Source: a bacterium 1XD8-76 (GTDB taxonomy: Bacteria > Bacillota > Clostridia > Lachnospirales > Lachnospiraceae). Taken from it: a stretch of 64,000 nt of DNA. The stretch spans positions 1 through 64,000 of the forward strand of contig RAZE01000003.1 of the NCBI GenBank assembly GCA_003611955.1, written 5' to 3'. Under the pieces are notes generated by a model that saw only the letters and a list, made by a program, of their open reading frames with translations, was not told where the DNA came from and searched no databases. This document shows positions 8,533 to 15,774 of the stretch, piece by piece; position 1 is the stretch's first letter, and the number at the start of each line of letters is the position of its first letter. Both the position numbers and the translations under genes were made by a program.

Positions 8533-9735
8533 ATGCAGAAATATATTACACAGGCAGAACAGGATCTGCTTCACACTTATAATCGTTACCGGATTGTTTT
8601 TGACAGGGGAGAGGGCGTATATTTATATGATAAGGAAGGGAAGCGGTACCTGGATTTCTTCTCGGGGATCGCGGTGAATGCGCTGGGGTATCATTATAAG
8701 GATTTTGATGCGGTGCTGAAGGCGCAGGTGGATAAGCTGCTCCATATTTCCAATTATTTTTATAATGAACCTGCGGTTTTGGCGGCGGCAAAGCTGAAAA
8801 AGGCGTCCGGGATGGACCGCGTATTTTTCACAAACAGCGGTGCGGAAGCCATAGAGGGCGCGCTGAAGGCGGCGAGAAAGTACGCGCGTACGAAGGGCGG
8901 ACAGGAGGGCGGTTTGGCGGGAGGAGAGATCATCGCTATGAACCACTCTTTCCATGGGCGCACCATGGGGGCGCTTTCTGTCACCGGGAATCCGCATTAC
9001 AGAGAGGCCTTTGAGCCGCTTGTAGGAGATATCCGTTTTGCCGATATGAATGATTTTGAGTCGGTTCTGGGGCAGGTGACGGAGAAAACCTGCGCGATCC
9101 TGTTTGAGACGGTGCAGGGGGAGGGCGGTATCTATCCGGCCAGGAAGGAATTTATGGAGCAGGTGAAGGCGCTCTGCGAGGAGAGGGATATCCTGTTGAT
9201 CCTGGATGAGATCCAGTGCGGCATGGGGAGGACCGGAAAAATGTTCGCCTGGCAGCATTACGGCATAAAACCGGATATCATGGCATGTGCCAAGGCAATC
9301 GGCGGCGGTGTGCCGGTGGGCGCTTTTCTGATGACGGAGAAGACGGCGGAAAAGTCTCTCGGGGCGGGCGACCACGGCACGACATACGGCGGAAATCCTC
9401 TTGCCTGCTGTGCTGTCTCAAAAATGTTGGACTTATTTGAAGAAAATGATATAATAGGGCATGTGCAGGAGATCGCGCCCTGGCTGGAGGAGCAGCTCGA
9501 TGCGCTTGTCTCGGAGTTTGATTTTATTTCGGCGAGGCGGGGGCTTGGGCTGATGCAGGGGCTCGAGTGCAGTGTGCCGGTGGGCGGTATTATCAGCAGG
9601 TGCCTTGAGATGGGGCTTGTACTGATCAATGCGGGCAGCAATATCCTGCGGTTTGTGCCCCCTCTTGTGATCACGAGGGAGCATGTGGGGGAGATGGTGC
9701 GCATTCTGCGGGAGGCGTTAAAATATGAGTTATAG
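8533..9735 (+). CDS. argD: Acetylornithine aminotransferase
   Basis: PLP-dependent conversion of N-acetylglutamate semialdehyde to N-acetylornithine. The class-III aminotransferase motifs are clear: VFFTNSGAEAIEGALK (about residues 97-112), ILDEIQCGMGRTG (about 223-235) and the PLP lysine in ACAKAIGGGV (Lys254). ATG 8533 has a perfect AGGAGG eight bases upstream and gives a 400-residue protein of normal size. The frame is open to a GTG at 8482 that overlaps the argB stop, so a 417-residue form is possible. The last codons overlap the start of the following solute-binding protein. Confidence 0.96.
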   Translation: MQKYITQAEQDLLHTYNRYRIVFDRGEGVYLYDKEGKRYLDFFSGIAVNALGYHYKDFDAVLKAQVDKLLHISNYFYNEPAVLAAAKLKKASGMDRVFFTNSGAEAIEGALKAARKYARTKGGQEGGLAGGEIIAMNHSFHGRTMGALSVTGNPHYREAFEPLVGDIRFADMNDFESVLGQVTEKTCAILFETVQGEGGIYPARKEFMEQVKALCEERDILLILDEIQCGMGRTGKMFAWQHYGIKPDIMACAKAIGGGVPVGAFLMTEKTAEKSLGAGDHGTTYGGNPLACCAVSKMLDLFEENDIIGHVQEIAPWLEEQLDALVSEFDFISARRGLGLMQGLECSVPVGGIISRCLEMGLVLINAGSNILRFVPPLVITREHVGEMVRILREALKYEL

Positions 9736-11233
9736 AAAAAGAGTTTATGCCGCGCTGTTTGCAGTCTGTCTGGCGGCGGGCGTGTTTGCGGTCGGTAAGA
9801 GCGGCATACAGATGAAAGCCCAAAAGGAGCGGGAGGAGCAGGAAAGTTTCCTGAGCCGAAAGAAGGACACACTGCGGCTGTGGTATACGGACGAGAATCT
9901 GACGGATTATCTGAATGCGGCGGCAGTGGCCTACAACGAGCAGGGAAATGTCCGGGTGGAGATGGTGCTTGCCGATGACAGCGAATATCTCGAAGCGATC
10001 AACGAGGCGTCCTTAGGGCGGAGTGACAGACCAGGGCCGGATCTGTATCTGATCACCAACGACTGTCTGGAGAAGGCTTATCTGGCAGGGCTGGCAAAGG
10101 AGATATCCGATCAGAATATGTTTCGGGATATCGATTTTGAGAACTTTGCCGCGGAGGCGGCGGTGACCTATGACGGAAGGGTGGTTGCCTATCCGTTTTA
10201 CTATGAGGCGTGCGCCCTGCTCTATAATAAGACGTATCTGAAAGATTACGCGAGGCTTCAGCTGGAGGCGGAGGCGGACCTGGCGGCGGGTGAGGCCGCC
10301 CAGGCGGACGCGGATGCCGGCAATGTGGAGGAAGAAGCAGCGGGAGAGGAGAGCGGGCATGAGTTCTCGGAGGAAGAGATCTTAAGGAAGGCGTATGAGT
10401 GCCTGCCGGATACGATCGCGGAGCTGGAAGATTTTGCGGACCATTACAACGCGCCGGAACAGGTGGAGGCCGTCTTTAAATGGGACGTGTCCGATATTTT
10501 ATATAACTACAGCTTTGCCGGCGACCATCTGATCGTGGGCGGAGAAAACGGGGATGATCCGGATCAGATCGATATCTACAACCTGGAGACGCTGCAGTGT
10601 CTGACAACGTTTCAGAATCTGAACCAGTTTTTTTCCATTGAGACGAGAGAGGTCAGCTATGAGTCGGTAATGCAGGATTTTCTGGAGGGGAAGATCGTGT
10701 TTACCGTGGCGGGGACGGAGGCTGTAAACCGTATGGCAAAGGCGCAGGCGGACGGAAGTTTTGCCTATGAGTACGGTTTTTACGGTATGCCGGATCTGAC
10801 GGAGGAATTAAAGAGCCGCTCTTTGTCTATCACCACCTGTATCGCGATAAACGGTTATACGGAACTTGAGGAGCAGGCGAATGACTTTGCGCAGTTTATG
10901 ATGAAAGACTGGACGAGCGGCCTGAATCTGCAGGAGACCACCGGAAAGATGCCGGTGTACGGTTATCCGCTTTATGATGATTATATTTTTCTGGATACCT
11001 ATGATACATCCATGCCGATCCCGAAGATGATGACCACCGGGAATTTCTGGGTGCAGATGGAGATCGCCTTCACGGAGATCTGGGAGGGCGGTGATGTCAA
11101 TGCCCTGTTGAAAGGCCTCTCGGAACAGGTGATGAGCCAGGTGACGGGGGATGACAGCTACACGGAGGAGTATATCGAACTGCCTGTGGAGGAAGTCCCG
11201 GAGGAGGAGTATCTGGAGGAGCCGGAGGGGTAA
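9725..11233 (+). CDS. Extracellular solute-binding protein, family 1-like
   Basis: The 502-residue product has an N-terminal hydrophobic segment (about residues 7-24) and the general pattern of sugar-type (family 1) binding proteins of ABC importers: TLRLWYTDE near the start, PDLYLITNDCLEKAYLAG, YPFYYEACALLYNK and a late DYIFLDTYDTS region. There is no lipobox cysteine, so it may stay membrane-anchored by an uncleaved signal. An Ala/Glu-rich insert (about residues 180-217) is unusual. Its start overlaps argD by 11 bp, so translation is probably coupled to the arginine operon. No permease or ATPase gene is adjacent, so its ligand and partner are unknown. Confidence 0.75.
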   Translation: MSYRKRVYAALFAVCLAAGVFAVGKSGIQMKAQKEREEQESFLSRKKDTLRLWYTDENLTDYLNAAAVAYNEQGNVRVEMVLADDSEYLEAINEASLGRSDRPGPDLYLITNDCLEKAYLAGLAKEISDQNMFRDIDFENFAAEAAVTYDGRVVAYPFYYEACALLYNKTYLKDYARLQLEAEADLAAGEAAQADADAGNVEEEAAGEESGHEFSEEEILRKAYECLPDTIAELEDFADHYNAPEQVEAVFKWDVSDILYNYSFAGDHLIVGGENGDDPDQIDIYNLETLQCLTTFQNLNQFFSIETREVSYESVMQDFLEGKIVFTVAGTEAVNRMAKAQADGSFAYEYGFYGMPDLTEELKSRSLSITTCIAINGYTELEEQANDFAQFMMKDWTSGLNLQETTGKMPVYGYPLYDDYIFLDTYDTSMPIPKMMTTGNFWVQMEIAFTEIWEGGDVNALLKGLSEQVMSQVTGDDSYTEEYIELPVEEVPEEEYLEEPEG

Positions 11234-11262
11234 GCCGTTTCGGAATAGAATAACAAAAAATG

Positions 11263-11351
11263 CCCATACTGAGAATAACCGTATAAACAAACCGCGGGGG
11301 ATCAGGATTGAGATCACTCTGTGGCGGAGAAAGAGAGGGTTTCAGTATGGG
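11263..11351 (+). promoter_or_regulatory. Inverted repeat covering the next start codon
   Basis: CCCATACTGA (11263-11272) is the exact reverse complement of TCAGTATGGG (11342-11351), which contains the ATG at 11347. If transcribed, the leader could fold back and hide the start codon. Whether this is regulation or chance is not known. Confidence 0.35.
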
Positions 11352-11775
11352 TATGATCATTGCGATCGTTTCCGGCGCCCTGATGAGTATTCAGGGCGTT
11401 TTTAATACGAAGGTGACAGAGCAGACAGGAGTCTGGACCGCCAACGCTTTTGTGCAGTTCACGGCGCTTTTAGTTTGTCTCGGGGCGTGGGCCTGTGTGG
11501 AGAGAAATTCCTTTATGGGAATCCTGAAAGTGGAGCCGAAATATATGCTGCTCGGCGGTGTGATGGGGGCAGCGATCACCTGGACCGTGATCCAGAGCAT
11601 GAAGAGCCTCGGGCCTGCGAAGGCGGTGCTGTTTATCGTGGTGGCGCAGATTCTGGTGGCGTACCTGATTGAGCTGTTCGGGATCTTCGGCGCGGAGAAA
11701 CAGCAGTTTGAGATGAAAAAGCTGCTGGGGATGGTGATGGCGGTCATCGGAATTATTATTTTCAAATGGGAATAA
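11347..11775 (+). CDS. Half-size DMT/YdcZ-type membrane protein
   Basis: The 142-residue protein has four or five hydrophobic helices and matches the DMT superfamily DUF606/YdcZ pattern: an N-terminal GALMSIQGVFNTKV, a central GGVMGAAITWTVIQ and a LGPAKAVLFIVVAQILVAYL helix, ending in a GMVMAVIGI segment. Such short proteins act as homo- or heterodimers of inverted topology. The substrate is unknown. ATG 11347 follows an AGAGAGGG-type site; the open frame before it lacks one. It lies alone between the arginine operon and comEA. Confidence 0.8.
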   Translation: MGMIIAIVSGALMSIQGVFNTKVTEQTGVWTANAFVQFTALLVCLGAWACVERNSFMGILKVEPKYMLLGGVMGAAITWTVIQSMKSLGPAKAVLFIVVAQILVAYLIELFGIFGAEKQQFEMKKLLGMVMAVIGIIIFKWE

Positions 11776-11844
11776 AGCACTTGTAAAATGGCGGGCTTTG
11801 ACATACAATAAATTTACGCCGTTAAAAAGACGGCGGAGGGGCTT

Positions 11845-11875
11845 CTTTTCCGCGTGGCAGCAAAGCTGCGGAAAG
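11845..11875 (+). promoter_or_regulatory. Hairpin in the comEA leader
   Basis: GCAGC (11857-11861) pairs with GCTGC (11865-11869), and flanking TTTCC with GGAAA (11870-11874), forming a bulged stem ten bases before the comEA ATG. The 3' strand runs into the purine-rich ribosome site, so the fold could limit translation. A TTGACA lies at about 11806 without a good -10 box. Confidence 0.35.
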
Positions 11876-11884
11876 GAAAAGAGA

Positions 11885-12595
11885 ATGAAATTAAAAAAGT
11901 CAGCGGCATGTATTTTTTGCGCGGCGTGTCTTTTGGCGGGCTGCGGTTCGGAGGGTGAGCTGCTCTCGGAGTTGAGGGCGGAGAAGGCGAAGGAGCCCGA
12001 GAGCGCCCCCTCTTTGGATGCGGAAGCGCCTGCGGAGGAACCTGTGGAGACCAGCGCGGCGCAAGAGGAGGAGAAGGAGGCCGGCGGGGGCAGCGAAAAG
12101 GTGGAGGAGCCTGCTTCCATCTATGTCCATGTCTGCGGGGCGGTGGAGCGCCCGGGGGTCTATGAGATGCCTTTGGGAAGCCGTTTTTATGAGGCAGTGG
12201 AGACGGCGGGTGGCTTTGCGGAGGATGCCTGCCGGGATTACCTGAACATGGCGGAGCCCCTGGCGGACGGAAGCCGGCTGGAGATTCCGACGGCGGAGAG
12301 TATCCGCGCAGGTGAGGAGAAGACGGAGAAAGAGTATAGTTATTATACTGTTCCGGAGACGCCGGCGGCGCAGAGCGAAAGTGCCGGAGGTTCCGATGCA
12401 GGACTTGTGAACATCAATACCGCGGATATAGCGGGGCTGTGTGCTCTGCCAGGCGTCGGCGAGGGGAGAGCGAAGGCGATCATCGAGTACCGGGAGAAGC
12501 AGGGCGGCTTTCAGAAAAAAGAGGATATCATGCAGGTTTCCGGCATCGGCGAGAAGATGTATGCGCGGATGGAGGAGTATTTGAGAGTGGAGTGA
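11885..12595 (+). CDS. comEA: ComEA-type DNA-binding lipoprotein
   Basis: Competence protein that binds double-stranded DNA at the outer face of the membrane and passes it to the uptake channel. The 236-residue protein starts with a signal peptide and lipobox LLAGC (Cys around residue 22), then an acidic Glu/Ala-rich linker. An SLBB domain follows (YVHVCGAVERPGVYEMP, about residues 80-95), and the C-terminal helix-hairpin-helix pair (VNINTADIAGLCALPGVG, about 178-195, and MQVSGIGEKM). Bacillus ComEA uses a transmembrane anchor, so the lipobox is a variation. comEC lies 3.2 kb downstream behind a two-component system and a GerMN gene. Confidence 0.9.
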   Translation: MKLKKSAACIFCAACLLAGCGSEGELLSELRAEKAKEPESAPSLDAEAPAEEPVETSAAQEEEKEAGGGSEKVEEPASIYVHVCGAVERPGVYEMPLGSRFYEAVETAGGFAEDACRDYLNMAEPLADGSRLEIPTAESIRAGEEKTEKEYSYYTVPETPAAQSESAGGSDAGLVNINTADIAGLCALPGVGEGRAKAIIEYREKQGGFQKKEDIMQVSGIGEKMYARMEEYLRVE

Positions 12596-12637
12596 GCAGG
12601 ATCCGGCCGGGAGCCGGGTTTAAGTGTGAGGATAGAG

Positions 12638-13327
12638 ATGGCAAAAAGAGTTCTGGTGGTAGATGACGAAAAACTGATCGTAAAGGGAATCCGGTTCAGC
12701 CTGGAGCAGGACGGGATGGAAGTGGACTGTGCCTACGACGGAGAGGAGGCGCTGGAGAAGGCGAAAAACGGTACATATGATATTATATTGTTGGATGTCA
12801 TGCTGCCGAAGCTGACGGGATTCGAGGTCTGCCAGCAGATCAGAGAGTTCTCCGGCGTGCCCGTGGTGATGCTGACGGCGAAGGGCGACGATATGGATAA
12901 AATTCTCGGGTTGGAGTACGGCGCGGACGACTATATCACGAAGCCGTTCAATATCCTGGAAGTGAAAGCCAGGCTGAAAGCGATCATGCGCCGCACCGCG
13001 CCGAAGGAGGGCAAGGAGGATAAGACCGCAGTGCTGGAGAGCGGGGAGATGCGGGTAAACAGGGAGGATCGTCGGGTATATATCGCCGGGAAGGAGATCA
13101 ATCTGACCTCCAAAGAGTATGAAGTGCTGGAGCTGCTGATGGCGAATCCCGGCAAAGTGTACAGCAGGGAAAATCTGTTAAAGAGTATCTGGGGAGCGGA
13201 TTATCCGGGAGATGTGCGGACTGTGGATGTCCATGTGAGACGTCTGCGGGAAAAGATAGAGGCGAGCCCGAGCGAGCCGAAGTTTGTCCAGACGAAGTGG
13301 GGGACAGGTTATTTCTTTAGAGAGTGA
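12638..13327 (+). CDS. OmpR/PhoB-family response regulator
   Basis: The 229-residue regulator has a receiver domain with Asp9/Asp10, phospho-acceptor Asp53 in LLDVMLPK, the Thr80 switch and Lys102 in TKPF. The C-terminal winged helix carries VDVHVRRLREKIE and a GTGYFF end. It is phosphorylated by the histidine kinase encoded seven bases downstream. ATG 12638 has GAGGAT upstream; an in-frame GTG at 12626 is less likely. Targets are unknown; location between comEA and comEC may be incidental. Confidence 0.93.
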   Translation: MAKRVLVVDDEKLIVKGIRFSLEQDGMEVDCAYDGEEALEKAKNGTYDIILLDVMLPKLTGFEVCQQIREFSGVPVVMLTAKGDDMDKILGLEYGADDYITKPFNILEVKARLKAIMRRTAPKEGKEDKTAVLESGEMRVNREDRRVYIAGKEINLTSKEYEVLELLMANPGKVYSRENLLKSIWGADYPGDVRTVDVHVRRLREKIEASPSEPKFVQTKWGTGYFFRE

Positions 13328-13333
13328 GCTTAA

Positions 13334-14812
13334 ATGTTTTATCGTTGGGAAGATTTCAAATCGACAATCAAATCTTTGCGAAGCCTGAAGATGAGGATAT
13401 TTGTCCTGTTGCTGCTGGTGGGTCTGATCCCCGGTTACTGCATGCAGTACGGTATTTTGAAAAATTATGAGACCCGCGCCATCTCGGTGCGGATCTCGGA
13501 AGCTCAGGCGCAGCTTAAAATCATAGCGGATCATCTGATCACCTATACCTATCTGCAGGATCCCTCTTCTTTAGTTGTCAATGCGGAGCTGGAGCAGCTT
13601 TCCAATTTATATGGGGGGCGGGTTTTGATCATCTCCGACAATCTGAAAGTAGTGAAAGATACCTACAGCATCAGCGAGGGAAAAACCATTATCTCCGAGG
13701 AAGTCGTAAAGTGTTTCCGGGGGGAGAGCATGTCCAACTATGACCCGGATCTGGGGTATATTGAAATGACAATCCCCATCTCGGAGACGGTGACGATGGA
13801 ATCGTCGGAGACGGGAGCGGAGGAAGTGAGGGAAGTGGTCAGAGGGGTCATGCTGATCGGCATTTCCTGTGACACGATCCATAAGACGATGGATATTCTG
13901 GGGAATAAGGCGAATATTTTGCAGCTGATCATGATGCTCATCATTTTGGGAGCCGCTCTGCTTTTGGCGAACTTTCTGGTGAAGCCGCTCGAGAAGGTGA
14001 CCGTGGCGATCAACGAGGTGACGGCAGGATTTTCGGACAGGGCCATCAATGTGCCGGATTACGCGGAGACGGTACATATTATCGACGCTTTCAACAAGCT
14101 GCTCGGCAGAATGAAAGTGCTGGATGACTCGAGGGAGGAGTTCGTGTCGAACGTCTCCCACGAGTTGAAGACGCCGATCACGTCCATGAAGGTGCTGGCG
14201 GATTCCCTGCTTGCCCAGGAAGATGTCCCGGTGGAACTGTACCGGGAGTTTATGGAGGATATCGCGAAGGAGATCGACCGGGAGAACAAGACCATCACGG
14301 ATCTTTTGTCGCTTGTGAAGATGGATAAGAAAGTGACGGACATGAATATCACGGAAGTGAATATGAATGATCTGACGGAGGTAATACTGAAACGTCTGCG
14401 CCCCATCGCCAGAAAGCGGGATATCGAGGTGACTTTTGAGAGTATCCGCCCCGTGAAGGCGACGGTGGATGAGGTGAAGATCAGTCTTGTGATCTCGAAT
14501 CTGGTGGAAAACGCGGTGAAATACAATAAGGAGAACGGATGGGTGAAAGTAGTGCTGGATGCGGATCATCAGTTCTTCACGTTGACGGTGAGCGATTCCG
14601 GTGTTGGGATCCCCCAGGATGCCGTCGATCATATCTATGAGAGATTCTACCGGGTGGACAAATCACACTCCCGGGAGATCGGCGGGACAGGGCTGGGGCT
14701 TGCCATCACAAGAAGCGCGGTGCTGATGCACAGAGGATCTATCCGCCTGGAGAGCAAACCGGGGGAGGGAACCATTTTTACTGTGAAAATACCGCTCACC
14801 TATAAAGCGTAA
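13334..14812 (+). CDS. Sensor histidine kinase
   Basis: A 492-residue membrane kinase. A first hydrophobic helix (about residues 20-37) and a second (about 193-214) bracket an extracellular sensor domain of about 155 residues. A HAMP region follows, then the H-box FVSNVSHELKTPITS (about 271-285), N-box VISNLVENAVKYN, G1 VSDSGVGIPQD, F-box IYERFYRVD and G2 GGTGLGLAI. All catalytic motifs are intact. It pairs with the upstream response regulator. The signal is unknown; the adjacent GerMN lipoprotein could be a target or accessory protein. Confidence 0.93.
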   Translation: MFYRWEDFKSTIKSLRSLKMRIFVLLLLVGLIPGYCMQYGILKNYETRAISVRISEAQAQLKIIADHLITYTYLQDPSSLVVNAELEQLSNLYGGRVLIISDNLKVVKDTYSISEGKTIISEEVVKCFRGESMSNYDPDLGYIEMTIPISETVTMESSETGAEEVREVVRGVMLIGISCDTIHKTMDILGNKANILQLIMMLIILGAALLLANFLVKPLEKVTVAINEVTAGFSDRAINVPDYAETVHIIDAFNKLLGRMKVLDDSREEFVSNVSHELKTPITSMKVLADSLLAQEDVPVELYREFMEDIAKEIDRENKTITDLLSLVKMDKKVTDMNITEVNMNDLTEVILKRLRPIARKRDIEVTFESIRPVKATVDEVKISLVISNLVENAVKYNKENGWVKVVLDADHQFFTLTVSDSGVGIPQDAVDHIYERFYRVDKSHSREIGGTGLGLAITRSAVLMHRGSIRLESKPGEGTIFTVKIPLTYKA

Positions 14813-14823
14813 AGAGGATTGGC

Positions 14824-15756
14824 ATGAGAAAGAGAACAGGACTGTTTTTTCTGATTCTGCTTATTCTGACATGTGTGTCAGCTTGCGGCAGAGATGAACT
14901 GAAAGGCGAATACCGATACACGATCTACTATGTAAACAAGGAGGGGACCTGTGTGGTCTCCGAGGAGTACGCGACGGATACCTCCGCGGAGGACAAGGAG
15001 GCGCTTTTGCGGGAGCTGATGGACAGTATGAGGGACACATCGGAAAAGCCGGAATATCTGTCCCCGCTGTCGGAGTCCTTTCAGGATTATACATTGAATG
15101 AGGGGCAGATGAATATGGACTTCAGCGAAGCTTATATGAGGCAGGAGCCGATCGTTGAGGTGCTGCGCCGTGCGGCGGTGGTACGCACCCTGACACAGAT
15201 AGAAGGCATCGACACGATCACCTTTTCGGTGGAGAATGAGACGCTCGCGGATATCTCGGGGGTGCCTGTCGGGGCGATGGCCGCGGATTCCTTTATCGAC
15301 AATGCCGGAACGGAGATCAATGCCTATGCCGAGACGAAGTTTCTCCTGTATTTCGCCAATGAAGCGGGGAACGGGCTGGTGGAAGTGGAGCGGAACGTGG
15401 TCTACAACAGCAATATCTCCATGGAGCGGCAGGTGGTGGAGGAATTGATCAAAGGACCGGGGAAAGACGGGGATATGGGGTATGAGACCGGTTATCCCAC
15501 GATAAACCCTGCTGTGACGATACTCAGCGTCACGGTGAAGGACAGAGTGTGCTATGTGAATCTGAGTGAGGAGTTTTTGACGCCGGTGTACGATGTGACG
15601 TCCTCGGTGGCGCTGTATTCTGTTGTGAATTCCCTGGTGGAACTCCCCGGGGTAAACAGAGTACAGATTTCCATAGATGGTGACACGAATGTCACATATC
15701 GCGATAACGTCAGTTTGACGACGGTGTTTGACAGAAATTTGGATATTGTGGAGTAG
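14824..15756 (+). CDS. GerMN-domain lipoprotein
   Basis: The 310-residue protein has a signal peptide with lipobox-like VSACG (Cys about residue 21) and two GerMN-type repeats. The first is near residues 35-130 and the second near 175-285, with VYNSNISMERQVVEELIKGP and VCYVNLSEEFL typical of the family. GerM-like proteins are extracytoplasmic and take part in sporulation and envelope assembly; duplicated GerMN lipoproteins often follow two-component systems in clostridia. It lies 11 bp after the kinase and is probably co-transcribed. The exact role is unknown. Confidence 0.85.
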   Translation: MRKRTGLFFLILLILTCVSACGRDELKGEYRYTIYYVNKEGTCVVSEEYATDTSAEDKEALLRELMDSMRDTSEKPEYLSPLSESFQDYTLNEGQMNMDFSEAYMRQEPIVEVLRRAAVVRTLTQIEGIDTITFSVENETLADISGVPVGAMAADSFIDNAGTEINAYAETKFLLYFANEAGNGLVEVERNVVYNSNISMERQVVEELIKGPGKDGDMGYETGYPTINPAVTILSVTVKDRVCYVNLSEEFLTPVYDVTSSVALYSVVNSLVELPGVNRVQISIDGDTNVTYRDNVSLTTVFDRNLDIVE

Positions 15757-15774
15757 CGAGAAAGAGGAGAAGGC

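Noticed and set aside
13607..14632. Open frame of 341 codons opposite the histidine kinase
   Set aside because: Antisense shadow of a clearly functional kinase; His- and Arg-rich with no start signal.
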